Positions 1 through 5,713 of a stretch of DNA of 8,506 bases are shown here, piece after piece. The translations under genes were made by a program, and so were the position numbers. Each line of letters begins with the position of its first letter. Positions within the stretch are counted from its first letter, which is position 1. The notes under the pieces are model-generated. The model saw nothing but the letters and a program-made list of their open reading frames with translations. It had not been told where the DNA came from and did no database searches. Source of the DNA: Gemmatimonadaceae bacterium (GTDB lineage: Bacteria; Gemmatimonadota; Gemmatimonadetes; Gemmatimonadales; Gemmatimonadaceae); assembly GCA_025451425.1 (NCBI GenBank), contig JANWKK010000233.1:1-8506 (forward strand). Direction: 5' to 3'.

Positions 1-112
1 TCCCAGGGTTCACGATCTGGTAGGCGGTCGCGTTCCAGCCGTGGAGCATTACGAGCTCACGCGCGAGCTCGAGTGGATCTTCACCAACTTCGGCGTCAAC
101 CACAGAACTCAT
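1..112 (-). CDS. DUF2156-like protein, N-terminal fragment (runs off the left edge)
   Basis: A leftward reading frame starts with ATG at 112 and stays open to base 1, giving 37 residues. It begins MSSVVDAEVGEDPLELARE and continues through LVMLHGWNATAYQIVNPG. The GWNATAYQ-NPG string resembles the start of DUF2156 / LPG_synthase_C proteins (the cytosolic aminoacyl-transferase-like domain also found in MprF) as I remember them. With only 37 residues this is a tentative family call. If right, the missing remainder would hold a GNAT-like fold that may modify a membrane lipid or a small molecule. The frame is a better coding candidate than the rightward frame over the same bases, which reads as an untypical leader for the next gene. 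It diverges from the outer-membrane barrel gene across about 105 bp (113-217), where I see no clear promoter boxes. Confidence 0.62.
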   Translation of the reverse strand, partial: MSSVVDAEVGEDPLELARELVMLHGWNATAYQIVNPG

Positions 113-204
113 CTACGTCAGCCGAATCGCTTTGCTACGTCATGTCGCGCATGGCTGCTCACTCCACACGACGCGAGCTTCACGTCGACGGTCAACCTCG
201 TGAT

Positions 205-208
205 GGAG
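205..208 (+). promoter_or_regulatory. Ribosome binding site fixing the start of the barrel gene
   Basis: GGAG lies nine bases before the ATG at 218. This supports 218 over the in-frame ATG at 203 and the far upstream ATG at 41. The protein starting at 218 also opens directly with a signal peptide. Confidence 0.6.
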
Positions 209-217
209 TGGTCAGTC

Positions 218-1438
218 ATGCGCTCTCGAATCCAGGTCCGCATCCTCGGCATTAGCCTCGCTTTGATCCTCGCCGGAAGTGCCCGTGCCCAGCAGAGCGA
301 TGATCGCGCCGCGTCGCAAACGACCCCGCGGGTACCCAAAGGGTGGGATGTCAACGGCGTGCCTGCCCTCAATTTCGACGCCGATGAGGGTTTCGGCATC
401 GGAGCCGCTTTCGAGCTCTACAACTACGGCTTGGGGGTCCAGCCGTATCGCTTCACAATTCAGCCGACGGTGTTGTTGACGAGCAGAGGCCGGCGCGATG
501 CGACAGTTTTCTTCGACGCGCCGACACTGCTGCCGCTCGGATGGCGCGTCAGTGCATTTGCCGGGCGGGAGGAGCAGCGCGCGCAGCCGTACTATGGCGT
601 CGGCAACTCGACGCCCTACGATCCGGCGCTCGAGCAAGCCCCAAACTCCTACTTCTACCGCTTCGGCCGCGAGCGATTGCGCGCTACGGCCGACTTTCAG
701 CATCGCATCGGAAGATCGTCAGCACGATTGCTCTTTGGGGGCGGATTCTCGCGTTCGGCGATCGATCTCACGCCCTATGACTCGGGCACGACCCTTCTCG
801 CGGTGCAACAAAACGGGCAAACGCCACCGCCTGATCGGGTCAGTTACATTCGCGCCGGGCTGCTGTGGGATTCGCGTGATCGCGAGATCGGACCCAGCCG
901 CGGAACGTGGGCGGAAGCCATCGTCCAGCGCGCGAGCAAAGAGCTTGGCGGGTCAGAAAACTTCACGCGGTGGACGACGACAGCGCGCCAATATCTCCCG
1001 TTGACGCGACGGCTAGTCTTTGCCCAACGCGTGGTTGCTCAGGGGGCTGTGGGGAACGTGCCTTTCGACGAGCTCGCGACGATTCAGTCCTCGTTCAAGC
1101 AAGCTGAGGGACTTGGCGGTTCGAGCAGCCTGAGAGGCATCCCCAAGGATCGCTACATCGGAAAGTCGCAGCTGCTCAGCAACTCTGAGCTGCGATGGCG
1201 CGCGACCGACTTCTCAGTATTCGGACGCTCGTCGTTCCTCGCGTTGAGCGCCTTCGCAGACGCCGGCCGCGTATGGGCCGACCAGTTCCGCGTCGAGCAG
1301 GCACTCGACGATCTACACGTCGGCTACGGTGGAGGACTGCGAGTCGGCGTGGGTCCCAGCTTCGTCGTCGCCACTGACGTCGGGCACTCCAACGAATCGT
1401 CAGCTGCGGTCTACGTCGGACTAGGCTGGATGTACTGA
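218..1438 (+). CDS. Outer-membrane beta-barrel protein, BamA/TamA (bacterial surface antigen) family
   Basis: Exported protein of 406 residues predicted to sit in the outer membrane. Residues 1-24 form a signal peptide (Arg-rich start, hydrophobic ILGISLALILAG core, cleavage after SARA, before QQ). The rest is alternating-pattern barrel sequence. Family hallmarks are the GLLWDSRDREIGPSRG segment (214-229, matching the Omp85 pattern D-R-D then P-x-G), the LRGI motif at 305-308 (equivalent to the VRGY/LRG lid-loop motif), FADAGRVW at 346-353, and a C-terminal strand ending in GLGWMY with a terminal aromatic residue, as expected for recognition by the Bam machinery. There is no room for POTRA domains before the barrel (about 45 residues lie between the signal peptide and the first strand), so this is a barrel-only member, not BamA itself. 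Its function is unknown; solute or lipid passage or surface display are possible. The reading frame is open back to base 41, but that extension is antisense to the neighbouring gene. Confidence 0.88.
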   Translation: MRSRIQVRILGISLALILAGSARAQQSDDRAASQTTPRVPKGWDVNGVPALNFDADEGFGIGAAFELYNYGLGVQPYRFTIQPTVLLTSRGRRDATVFFDAPTLLPLGWRVSAFAGREEQRAQPYYGVGNSTPYDPALEQAPNSYFYRFGRERLRATADFQHRIGRSSARLLFGGGFSRSAIDLTPYDSGTTLLAVQQNGQTPPPDRVSYIRAGLLWDSRDREIGPSRGTWAEAIVQRASKELGGSENFTRWTTTARQYLPLTRRLVFAQRVVAQGAVGNVPFDELATIQSSFKQAEGLGGSSSLRGIPKDRYIGKSQLLSNSELRWRATDFSVFGRSSFLALSAFADAGRVWADQFRVEQALDDLHVGYGGGLRVGVGPSFVVATDVGHSNESSAAVYVGLGWMY

Positions 1439-1473
1439 AGGACCCGCATTGCCTTCGATTCCAGACGACGGCT

Positions 1474-2913
1474 TCAACTCTTGTGCGTCGTCTTCTTCGT
1501 CGAATGCTTCGTCACTGGCTTCTTGGCCGCGCTCTTCTTCGCCTTGGACTTCGACGATTTCGCGCTGGACGATTTGGACTTCGCGCTACCCAACTTCGCG
1601 CTGCTCGACTTCGTGCCGATGCGTCCAGCGCTCACGGAAGTGTGAACTCGCGAGTGCCGAGCTCGAGCGACGCGCTCTGGCTTATTCCAACCGATCGCGC
1701 GATCTGCTCTGAACTTCGCCGGCATCTCGAGCATGCCGTCGCCGTAGTCGATCACGGCGAGCGCAGCGGCGTCGGATAGATCAGCTCGGACGTCCGCAAT
1801 TACCTTTGCGGGACGACGTGCACGTGCGGCGTGCACTCGGTTCGTGAGCAGGATGACGAACATGTCGCGATCCGGATCGATCCAGAGCGACGTTCCGGTA
1901 AATCCCGTGTGTCCGTACGCGCGCTCGCTCAGGTACTTTCCGCAGCTGCCGTCGCCGCCGCAGGTGTCCCAGCCCAGCGCTCGTGTTCGCGCCGCGCGAG
2001 TCGTGAACAGCGCGACGGTGGAGTCGGCAATGATCCTCGTCCCGCCGTATTCACCACCGTTCAACATCATCTGGGCAAACACGGCGAGATCGGCGGCCGA
2101 GCTGAACAATCCCGCGTGCCCCGCGATCCCGCCAAGCGCAAAGGCGTTCTCGTCGTGCACCTCGCCGCGCAGCGGATATCCGCGCGGTGGATTGACCTCG
2201 GTTGGAGCGATGCGCTCGCGCAGCGAGTCCGCCGGCTTGAAGAAGGTGTTCTCCATTCCGAGCGGCTTCCAGACATGGTCGGCGAGGAACTGATCGAGAC
2301 GTTGACCGGACGCTGCCTCCACTACGAAGCCCAGCATGTCCGCACCGAGATCGGAGTACTCGTAGTACTGGTCGGGATGATAGACGAGTGGCGTCTCGAT
2401 CACCGCCTGACGAGCCTCGTCAGAGCTATGTGCGATGCGCCAGAGGTCGCGTCCAGCGGGTAAGCCGGACCGGTGCTCGAGCAGCAGTCTGAGCGTAACG
2501 AGATCCTTCTCGCCGCCTGAAAACTCAGGGATGTATTTCGAGACCGGATCGTCGAGGTGCACCTTTCCCTGATCGTAGAGAATCATCAGGGCGGTGGTCG
2601 TGCCGACGACCTTGGTTAGCGAGGCAAGATCGTAGATGCTCTCGGTGGGACTAACCGACTCACTCTCGTCATTCCAGTCGAGGCGGCCAAAGCCGCGCTG
2701 CCAAACGGCTGCGCCCTTACGCCCAACGACAACGGCGGCGCCGGGATAGCCGCCCGCTTGGATGCCACGCATAACAACGTGGTCAATCTTGGCCAGCCGT
2801 GAGGCAGACATGCCGACCGAGCGGGGTGCTTTCACGGGCAACCCCCCCGGTCCGGTGGGGCCGCCAGTGGCGAGCGTCAAAGCCGAGAACAGCAAAGAGA
2901 CCAACACTTCCAC
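1474..2913 (-). CDS. Exported serine hydrolase, beta-lactamase/PBP fold, with a basic Lys/Ser tail
   Basis: Protein of 479 residues in the beta-lactamase / class C penicillin-binding family (PF00144 type: beta-lactamase homologues, D-aminopeptidases, esterases). The catalytic triad of motifs is in order: SLTK at 98-101 (nucleophile Ser98, base Lys101), YSD at 186-188 in place of the usual YxN, and HTG at 335-337 in place of KTG. The family fold ends near residue 400. Residues 414-479 have no acidic residue, and the last 45 are about one third Lys and one third Ser. The N-terminus (LVSLLFSALTLATGG) is hydrophobic but lacks a positive n-region, so export is likely but not certain. The start is ambiguous: GTG 2913 opens the frame, while a GGGGAG just upstream is spaced better for GTG 2907 or TTG 2904. 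Cell-wall peptide, lactam or ester substrates are all possible. It converges on the barrel gene with a 35-bp gap and diverges from the sigma operon. Confidence 0.9.
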   Translation of the reverse strand: MEVLVSLLFSALTLATGGPTGPGGLPVKAPRSVGMSASRLAKIDHVVMRGIQAGGYPGAAVVVGRKGAAVWQRGFGRLDWNDESESVSPTESIYDLASLTKVVGTTTALMILYDQGKVHLDDPVSKYIPEFSGGEKDLVTLRLLLEHRSGLPAGRDLWRIAHSSDEARQAVIETPLVYHPDQYYEYSDLGADMLGFVVEAASGQRLDQFLADHVWKPLGMENTFFKPADSLRERIAPTEVNPPRGYPLRGEVHDENAFALGGIAGHAGLFSSAADLAVFAQMMLNGGEYGGTRIIADSTVALFTTRAARTRALGWDTCGGDGSCGKYLSERAYGHTGFTGTSLWIDPDRDMFVILLTNRVHAARARRPAKVIADVRADLSDAAALAVIDYGDGMLEMPAKFRADRAIGWNKPERVARARHSRVHTSVSAGRIGTKSSSAKLGSAKSKSSSAKSSKSKAKKSAAKKPVTKHSTKKTTHKS

Positions 2914-2971
2914 TCCCCGGTCGGGCGAGCTGAAATCAGAAGGCGGCGCTAACGAATCGCTCGGTAACGCC

Positions 2972-2977
2972 TATAAT
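2972..2977 (+). promoter_or_regulatory. Possible -10 box (TATAAT)
   Basis: This is a perfect TATAAT in a GC-rich interval, oriented toward the sigma-factor operon. No good TTGACA-like -35 sits 16-18 bp upstream. If used, the transcript would have a leader of about 300 bases containing the palindrome at 3166-3223. The reverse strand reads ATTATAGG and could instead serve the hydrolase gene. Weak evidence. Confidence 0.22.
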
Positions 2978-3165
2978 GCAGATGCCGTGCAACGAAAACG
3001 ATGGCAAGCCGGACGTGGGGGGAATAAGCATCCGGCGCTATGAGTGCCTTACTACCTGAGGGCGACCAAGGTTCCAGAGGCGGGGGCCGCGCGTCGGAAA
3101 TAATGTCGCATGGAAACGGGACGAGCAAGGGGGGCGTATGCAACGGTGCGCCAAATGGTTGAGAA

Positions 3166-3223
3166 CTGGTGGTTGGTGCTCGGTCGTTGGAGACGGCTTT
3201 CCCGACCGACCGCTGACGACCAG
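3166..3223. repeat. Imperfect palindromic element upstream of the sigma-factor gene
   Basis: The left arm at 3166-3186 and right arm at 3203-3223 are complementary at 16 of 21 positions, with a perfect inner stem TCGGTCG/CGACCGA (3180-3186 with 3203-3209) and a 16-base loop. The left arm contains TGGTGGTTGGT (3167-3177), which recurs exactly on the minus strand inside the palindrome at 6684-6756. No T-tract follows it, so it is not a classical terminator. It lies 58 bp before the sigma-factor start and would be in that gene's leader if transcription begins upstream. A REP-like or miniature dispersed repeat is the likeliest explanation. Confidence 0.5.
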
Positions 3224-3281
3224 CCGTTAGTCGCCAGCCAACAGCGCAAACCATTCTCACCCTCGCGGTGACCAATTCCCC

Positions 3282-3869
3282 GTGACTGTCGAGCTTCTCA
3301 CGATTCGCCAGGCAATCGAAGGAGATGAGGCGGCGCTACGGGCGTTGTGGACGCGCCACGCCCCGCACATCGACCTCGTTGTTCGGCGCTTGGTCGGAAG
3401 CGACCAGGATCTGGCAGCCGACATCGCTCAGGAGGTCTGGATTCAGATCTTCCGAGCGCTGCCCAGCTATCGTGGCGACTCGCAGTTCGGTACATGGGCG
3501 CACCGGATCGCGGTGAATCGCACGCTCAACGCACTCCGCAAAACGAGACGGCTCGCGAACGTGGAAGCCGAAATTCAGGAAGACAGCGCGTCGGTAGAGA
3601 TCGATACCGACCGTTCCTTCCTCGCCGCCTCGATTGAAGAAGCGATGACGAAGCTCTCACCAGGCGCGCGTACCGTGTTTGTGTTGCACGACGTGGAAGG
3701 ATTTACTCACGAAGAGATTGCTCGCGACCTCGGCATTACCGCAGGTGGCTCGAAATCACAACTCTTCAAAGCACGGGCGAAGCTGCGCAAGCTGCTAGCC
3801 CATTTGGTAGAAGCAGCATCCGATGCAACGAGACCGAGGACTGACCGTGGACATGTCGCACCTGCCTGA
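3282..3869 (+). CDS. ECF-family RNA polymerase sigma factor (sigma-70 type)
   Basis: Protein of 195 residues, the usual size for an extracytoplasmic-function sigma factor that redirects RNA polymerase to stress promoters. Region 2 spans roughly residues 13-90, with the DLAADIAQEVWIQIFRALPS helix (core polymerase binding) followed by the FGTWAHRIAVNRTLNALRK segment that recognises and melts the -10 element. Region 4 spans about 117-172, with LSPGARTVFVLHDVEGFTHEEIA and the helix-turn-helix IARDLGITAGGSKSQLFKAR that reads the -35. The recognition helix has GGSKSQ where many ECFs have GTVKSR. The start is GTG 3282, the first start in the frame; a GGTGA ten bases upstream is a modest ribosome site, and the in-frame codons before it give no alternative. 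The next gene overlaps its end and encodes a ZAS-type anti-sigma factor, so the sigma is probably held inactive at the membrane until a signal arrives. Confidence 0.93.
   Translation: MTVELLTIRQAIEGDEAALRALWTRHAPHIDLVVRRLVGSDQDLAADIAQEVWIQIFRALPSYRGDSQFGTWAHRIAVNRTLNALRKTRRLANVEAEIQEDSASVEIDTDRSFLAASIEEAMTKLSPGARTVFVLHDVEGFTHEEIARDLGITAGGSKSQLFKARAKLRKLLAHLVEAASDATRPRTDRGHVAPA
3836..3840 (+). promoter_or_regulatory. Ribosome binding site of the anti-sigma gene, inside the sigma gene
   Basis: GAGGA lies six bases before GTG 3847 and twelve before ATG 3853. The spacing favours the GTG start, which is why 3847 is used; the two choices differ by only two residues. Confidence 0.5.
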
Positions 3870-4551
3870 TGAGCGCCTCGCAGCGCTGTACGACGAGCCG
3901 CCGACATCGGCGGAGCTCGCGCATCTCGCGTCGTGCGAGCGATGCGCGGCTGAGCGCACGGCGTACCGAACGCTGCGCGATCTTGCGAATGGCGAACAGC
4001 GAATCGGTGCGCCCTTGAGCGATTGGGAATCACTGGCGCCGGCGCTCCGGGCCGATGGCGTCATCGATACGGGCGAGTGGCGCGTCGCGCGTCGTCCGCG
4101 ACGATTCGGCGTGTGGTCACAGGCAGCCGCTGCGTTGTTGATTGCAATCGGCGGCATCGCCTATGGTCGTTACTCGGCGGTCGGATCGATACTGCCCGGA
4201 GCGCGGCGTGCTTCGAGCGGCTTGGCGAAGGCGACCGCGGATTCATCGGCGTTCTCGAGCATCGACGAAGCGCGCTCGGCACAGGAGCAAGCTCAGACGC
4301 TGTATCAGAGCGCGGCGCTCTACCTCTCGGCGCATGACACAACAGAACTGTCGCCAGACAGTCCGGCCGCTATTCGCCGCCGTCTCGCAACGCTGGACGA
4401 GGTGGGCGCAACCGTTCGTCAGGCGCTCGCTGAGTCGCCGGGCGATCCGGTGATCAACGGCTACTACCTAACGACGCTGGGACAGCGGGAAGCGACGCTG
4501 CGGCAGCTCAATGCGTCGCTTCCCGCGAACATGCGGGTGAACATCTTCTAA
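3847..4551 (+). CDS. Membrane-anchored zinc-finger (ZAS) anti-sigma factor
   Basis: Protein of 234 residues that probably sequesters the ECF sigma factor encoded just before it. The cytosolic N-terminus carries the ZAS signature HxxxCxxC: His26, Cys30 and Cys33 in AHLASCERCAAER. One transmembrane segment follows at about 88-107 (FGVWSQAAAALLIAIGGIAY), with arginines on its cytosolic side. The remaining 125 residues should be extracytoplasmic; they are Ala/Gln/Ser-rich and mostly helical, and match no domain I recognise. They are the likely sensing part. The gene overlaps the sigma gene by 23 bp in another frame, which suggests translational coupling and fixed stoichiometry. The start is GTG 3847 or ATG 3853. 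The order sigma, anti-sigma, PDZ protein recalls rpoE-rseA-rseB/degS logic, in which signal-dependent cleavage of the anti-sigma frees the sigma. Whether the zinc site responds to redox or is only structural cannot be read from sequence. Confidence 0.87.
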   Translation: MDMSHLPDERLAALYDEPPTSAELAHLASCERCAAERTAYRTLRDLANGEQRIGAPLSDWESLAPALRADGVIDTGEWRVARRPRRFGVWSQAAAALLIAIGGIAYGRYSAVGSILPGARRASSGLAKATADSSAFSSIDEARSAQEQAQTLYQSAALYLSAHDTTELSPDSPAAIRRRLATLDEVGATVRQALAESPGDPVINGYYLTTLGQREATLRQLNASLPANMRVNIF

Positions 4552-4562
4552 TGACTCGACGT

Positions 4563-4566
4563 GGAG
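4563..4566 (+). promoter_or_regulatory. Ribosome binding site of the PDZ gene
   Basis: GGAG lies ten bases before ATG 4577 and four before the in-frame GTG 4571. ATG 4577 is preferred on spacing and start codon; a third candidate, ATG 4580, is 13 bases away. Confidence 0.45.
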
Positions 4567-4576
4567 TAGTGTGGCG

Positions 4577-5713
4577 ATGATGCCTCGAGTGCGTTTTTCA
4601 TCTTGGGCCCCCCTTGTCGGACTCGTGATCGGTGCGCCGCGCGCGATGGCGCAGACGCCGGTAGCGCAGCGCGACACCGACCGCGTCTATCGCCTGCAAC
4701 TGCGACGCTCGGCTGATACTGTGTATCTCCGCAGCCTACGCTCGCTGTTGCAAGGCCGGCTCGACTCACTACAGCACGAGGTGGAGGGACTCGGGCTCGA
4801 CGCGCCAGATCGAGTCGATCTCGTGCGCGAGCTTCGCTCGATCATCACGTCGCTGGTTGACATCAATGAGCAAGAGCAGACCGATCGCTTGCGCCTCGTC
4901 GACCCTTCCGGTTCCATATCGGCGGCCAAAGCGCGAGCGCTGGCGCAGCAGGCCCGGGCATTCGCTCGTGGGTTGCCCCGTAACCCGATGCGGTCGCTGC
5001 AGCCTGGATGGATCGGCATCAATGCGCAGGGCACGCAGCAGCGCGCGATCCGCGACGACAGCGTCTACATCCGGTACTTCAATTATCCGCGAGTGATCTC
5101 GGTCGAGCCCAGCTCGCCCGCCGAGCGCGCTGGCATTTCACGTGGCGACCAACTCATCGCCTACGACGGTGCCGACTTGCGCGATCACGAGATCAACCTG
5201 ACGAAGCTCCTCCAGCCATCGCGGCACATTACGGTCACGGTTAGGCGCGCCGGCGAAGAGCGAGAGTACGACGTCTCGGTGGCGAAGGCGCCGCCACAGA
5301 TCGAGGCGTTGCGAGGATTCAGCCCTCCAGACCTGTCCGCCGATCCGATGCCTCTCGTTCTCGCGATGCCGGGCAATAGGGTGCTTGCTTCGCGCACGCC
5401 GCAGATCCGCATCTTCGATGGGCGCGACGCCGGTGTCGTTCCTGTGGTCGGCGCGAAGCTCGTTGCGATCACCGACGAATCGCTTGGCCACATCTTCGGT
5501 GTTTCGAGTGGCGTGCTCGTTACCGAAGTCTTTGGCGATCCCGCGGAGTCGTCCGGTCTACGCGGTGGTGACGTGATCAGTCGCGCGGACGGACGCGACA
5601 TAACCGACGTCGCGCAGCTACGCCGCATCGTTGCAGCGCACGATGGTGATCGCAATGTGGAGCTCGAGATCGTCCGTCAGAAGCGAACGCGCGCGCTCAC
5701 GCTCCGGTGGTAG
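4577..5713 (+). CDS. Exported double-PDZ protein without protease domain
   Basis: Protein of 378 residues, probably periplasmic. Residues 1-25 form a signal peptide (MPRVRF start, hydrophobic APLVGLVIGAP, cleavage after AMA, before QTP). Residues about 28-140 are charged and helical with heptad-like Leu spacing (for example YLRSLRSLLQGRLDSLQHEV). A first PDZ domain covers about 145-236 (VISVEPSSPAERAGISRGDQ, the typical carboxylate-loop to alpha-1 region). A second covers about 292-378 (VTEVFGDPAESSGLRGGDVI), ending at the last residue. I see no HtrA GNSGG, no HExxH and no cysteine, so no protease activity is expected. It begins 25 bp after the anti-sigma gene in the same direction and is likely cotranscribed. 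By analogy with DegS, RseP and RseB it may bind misfolded protein ends or control cleavage of the anti-sigma; that role is inference. The gene tail overlaps the convergent reductase gene by 17 bp. Start alternatives are GTG 4571 and ATG 4580. Confidence 0.88.
   Translation: MMPRVRFSSWAPLVGLVIGAPRAMAQTPVAQRDTDRVYRLQLRRSADTVYLRSLRSLLQGRLDSLQHEVEGLGLDAPDRVDLVRELRSIITSLVDINEQEQTDRLRLVDPSGSISAAKARALAQQARAFARGLPRNPMRSLQPGWIGINAQGTQQRAIRDDSVYIRYFNYPRVISVEPSSPAERAGISRGDQLIAYDGADLRDHEINLTKLLQPSRHITVTVRRAGEEREYDVSVAKAPPQIEALRGFSPPDLSADPMPLVLAMPGNRVLASRTPQIRIFDGRDAGVVPVVGAKLVAITDESLGHIFGVSSGVLVTEVFGDPAESSGLRGGDVISRADGRDITDVAQLRRIVAAHDGDRNVELEIVRQKRTRALTLRW

Larger units (their letters stand above)
2914..3281. 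other. Non-coding interval between divergent genes (368 bp)
   Basis: No convincing gene lies here; the frames present are short and of atypical composition. It must hold the promoters of the serine hydrolase (leftward) and the sigma-factor operon (rightward). Visible elements are a TATAAT hexamer at 2972-2977, an inverted GCCGGA/TCCGGC pair at 3008-3013 and 3031-3036 with a 17-base loop, and the imperfect palindrome at 3166-3223. I found no clear ECF-type promoter (GGAAC, spacer, GTC) that would indicate autoregulation by the sigma factor, and no recognisable riboswitch. Confidence 0.6.

Noticed and set aside
41..217. N-terminal extension of the outer-membrane barrel frame
   Set aside because: It is antisense to the leftward DUF2156-like start, has no export signal at its own beginning, and would bury the clear signal peptide at residue 60.
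1437..1456. GAAGG-N10-CCTTC hairpin between the two convergent genes as a terminator
   Set aside because: The stem is only 5 bp with a 10-base loop and no T-run on either side.
1831..2463. A 210-codon rightward open frame opposite the serine hydrolase
   Set aside because: It is Arg/Val/Gly-rich with no recognisable motif, and the opposite strand carries all three catalytic motifs of a known family; a codon-bias shadow.
2943..2970. GCGCTAAC and GGTAACGCC as possible integron attC core sites
   Set aside because: The bases do not fit the RYYYAAC/GTTRRRY cores and no integrase or cassette array is present.
3097..3125. GGAAAT...GTC-like sequence as an ECF autoregulatory promoter
   Set aside because: The match to the GGAAC -35 is poor and the spacing to a GTC -10 is wrong, so I cannot support it.
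3040..3162. A 40-codon rightward frame (starting MSALLPEGDQG) in the non-coding interval
   Set aside because: Gly/Ser-rich with no ribosome site and no family resemblance; open by chance.
3243..3262. GCGCAAACCATTC, resembling part of a c-di-GMP (GEMM) riboswitch
   Set aside because: The rest of the conserved core (the second GCAAAGCC block and the P1 stem) is missing within the space before the gene start.
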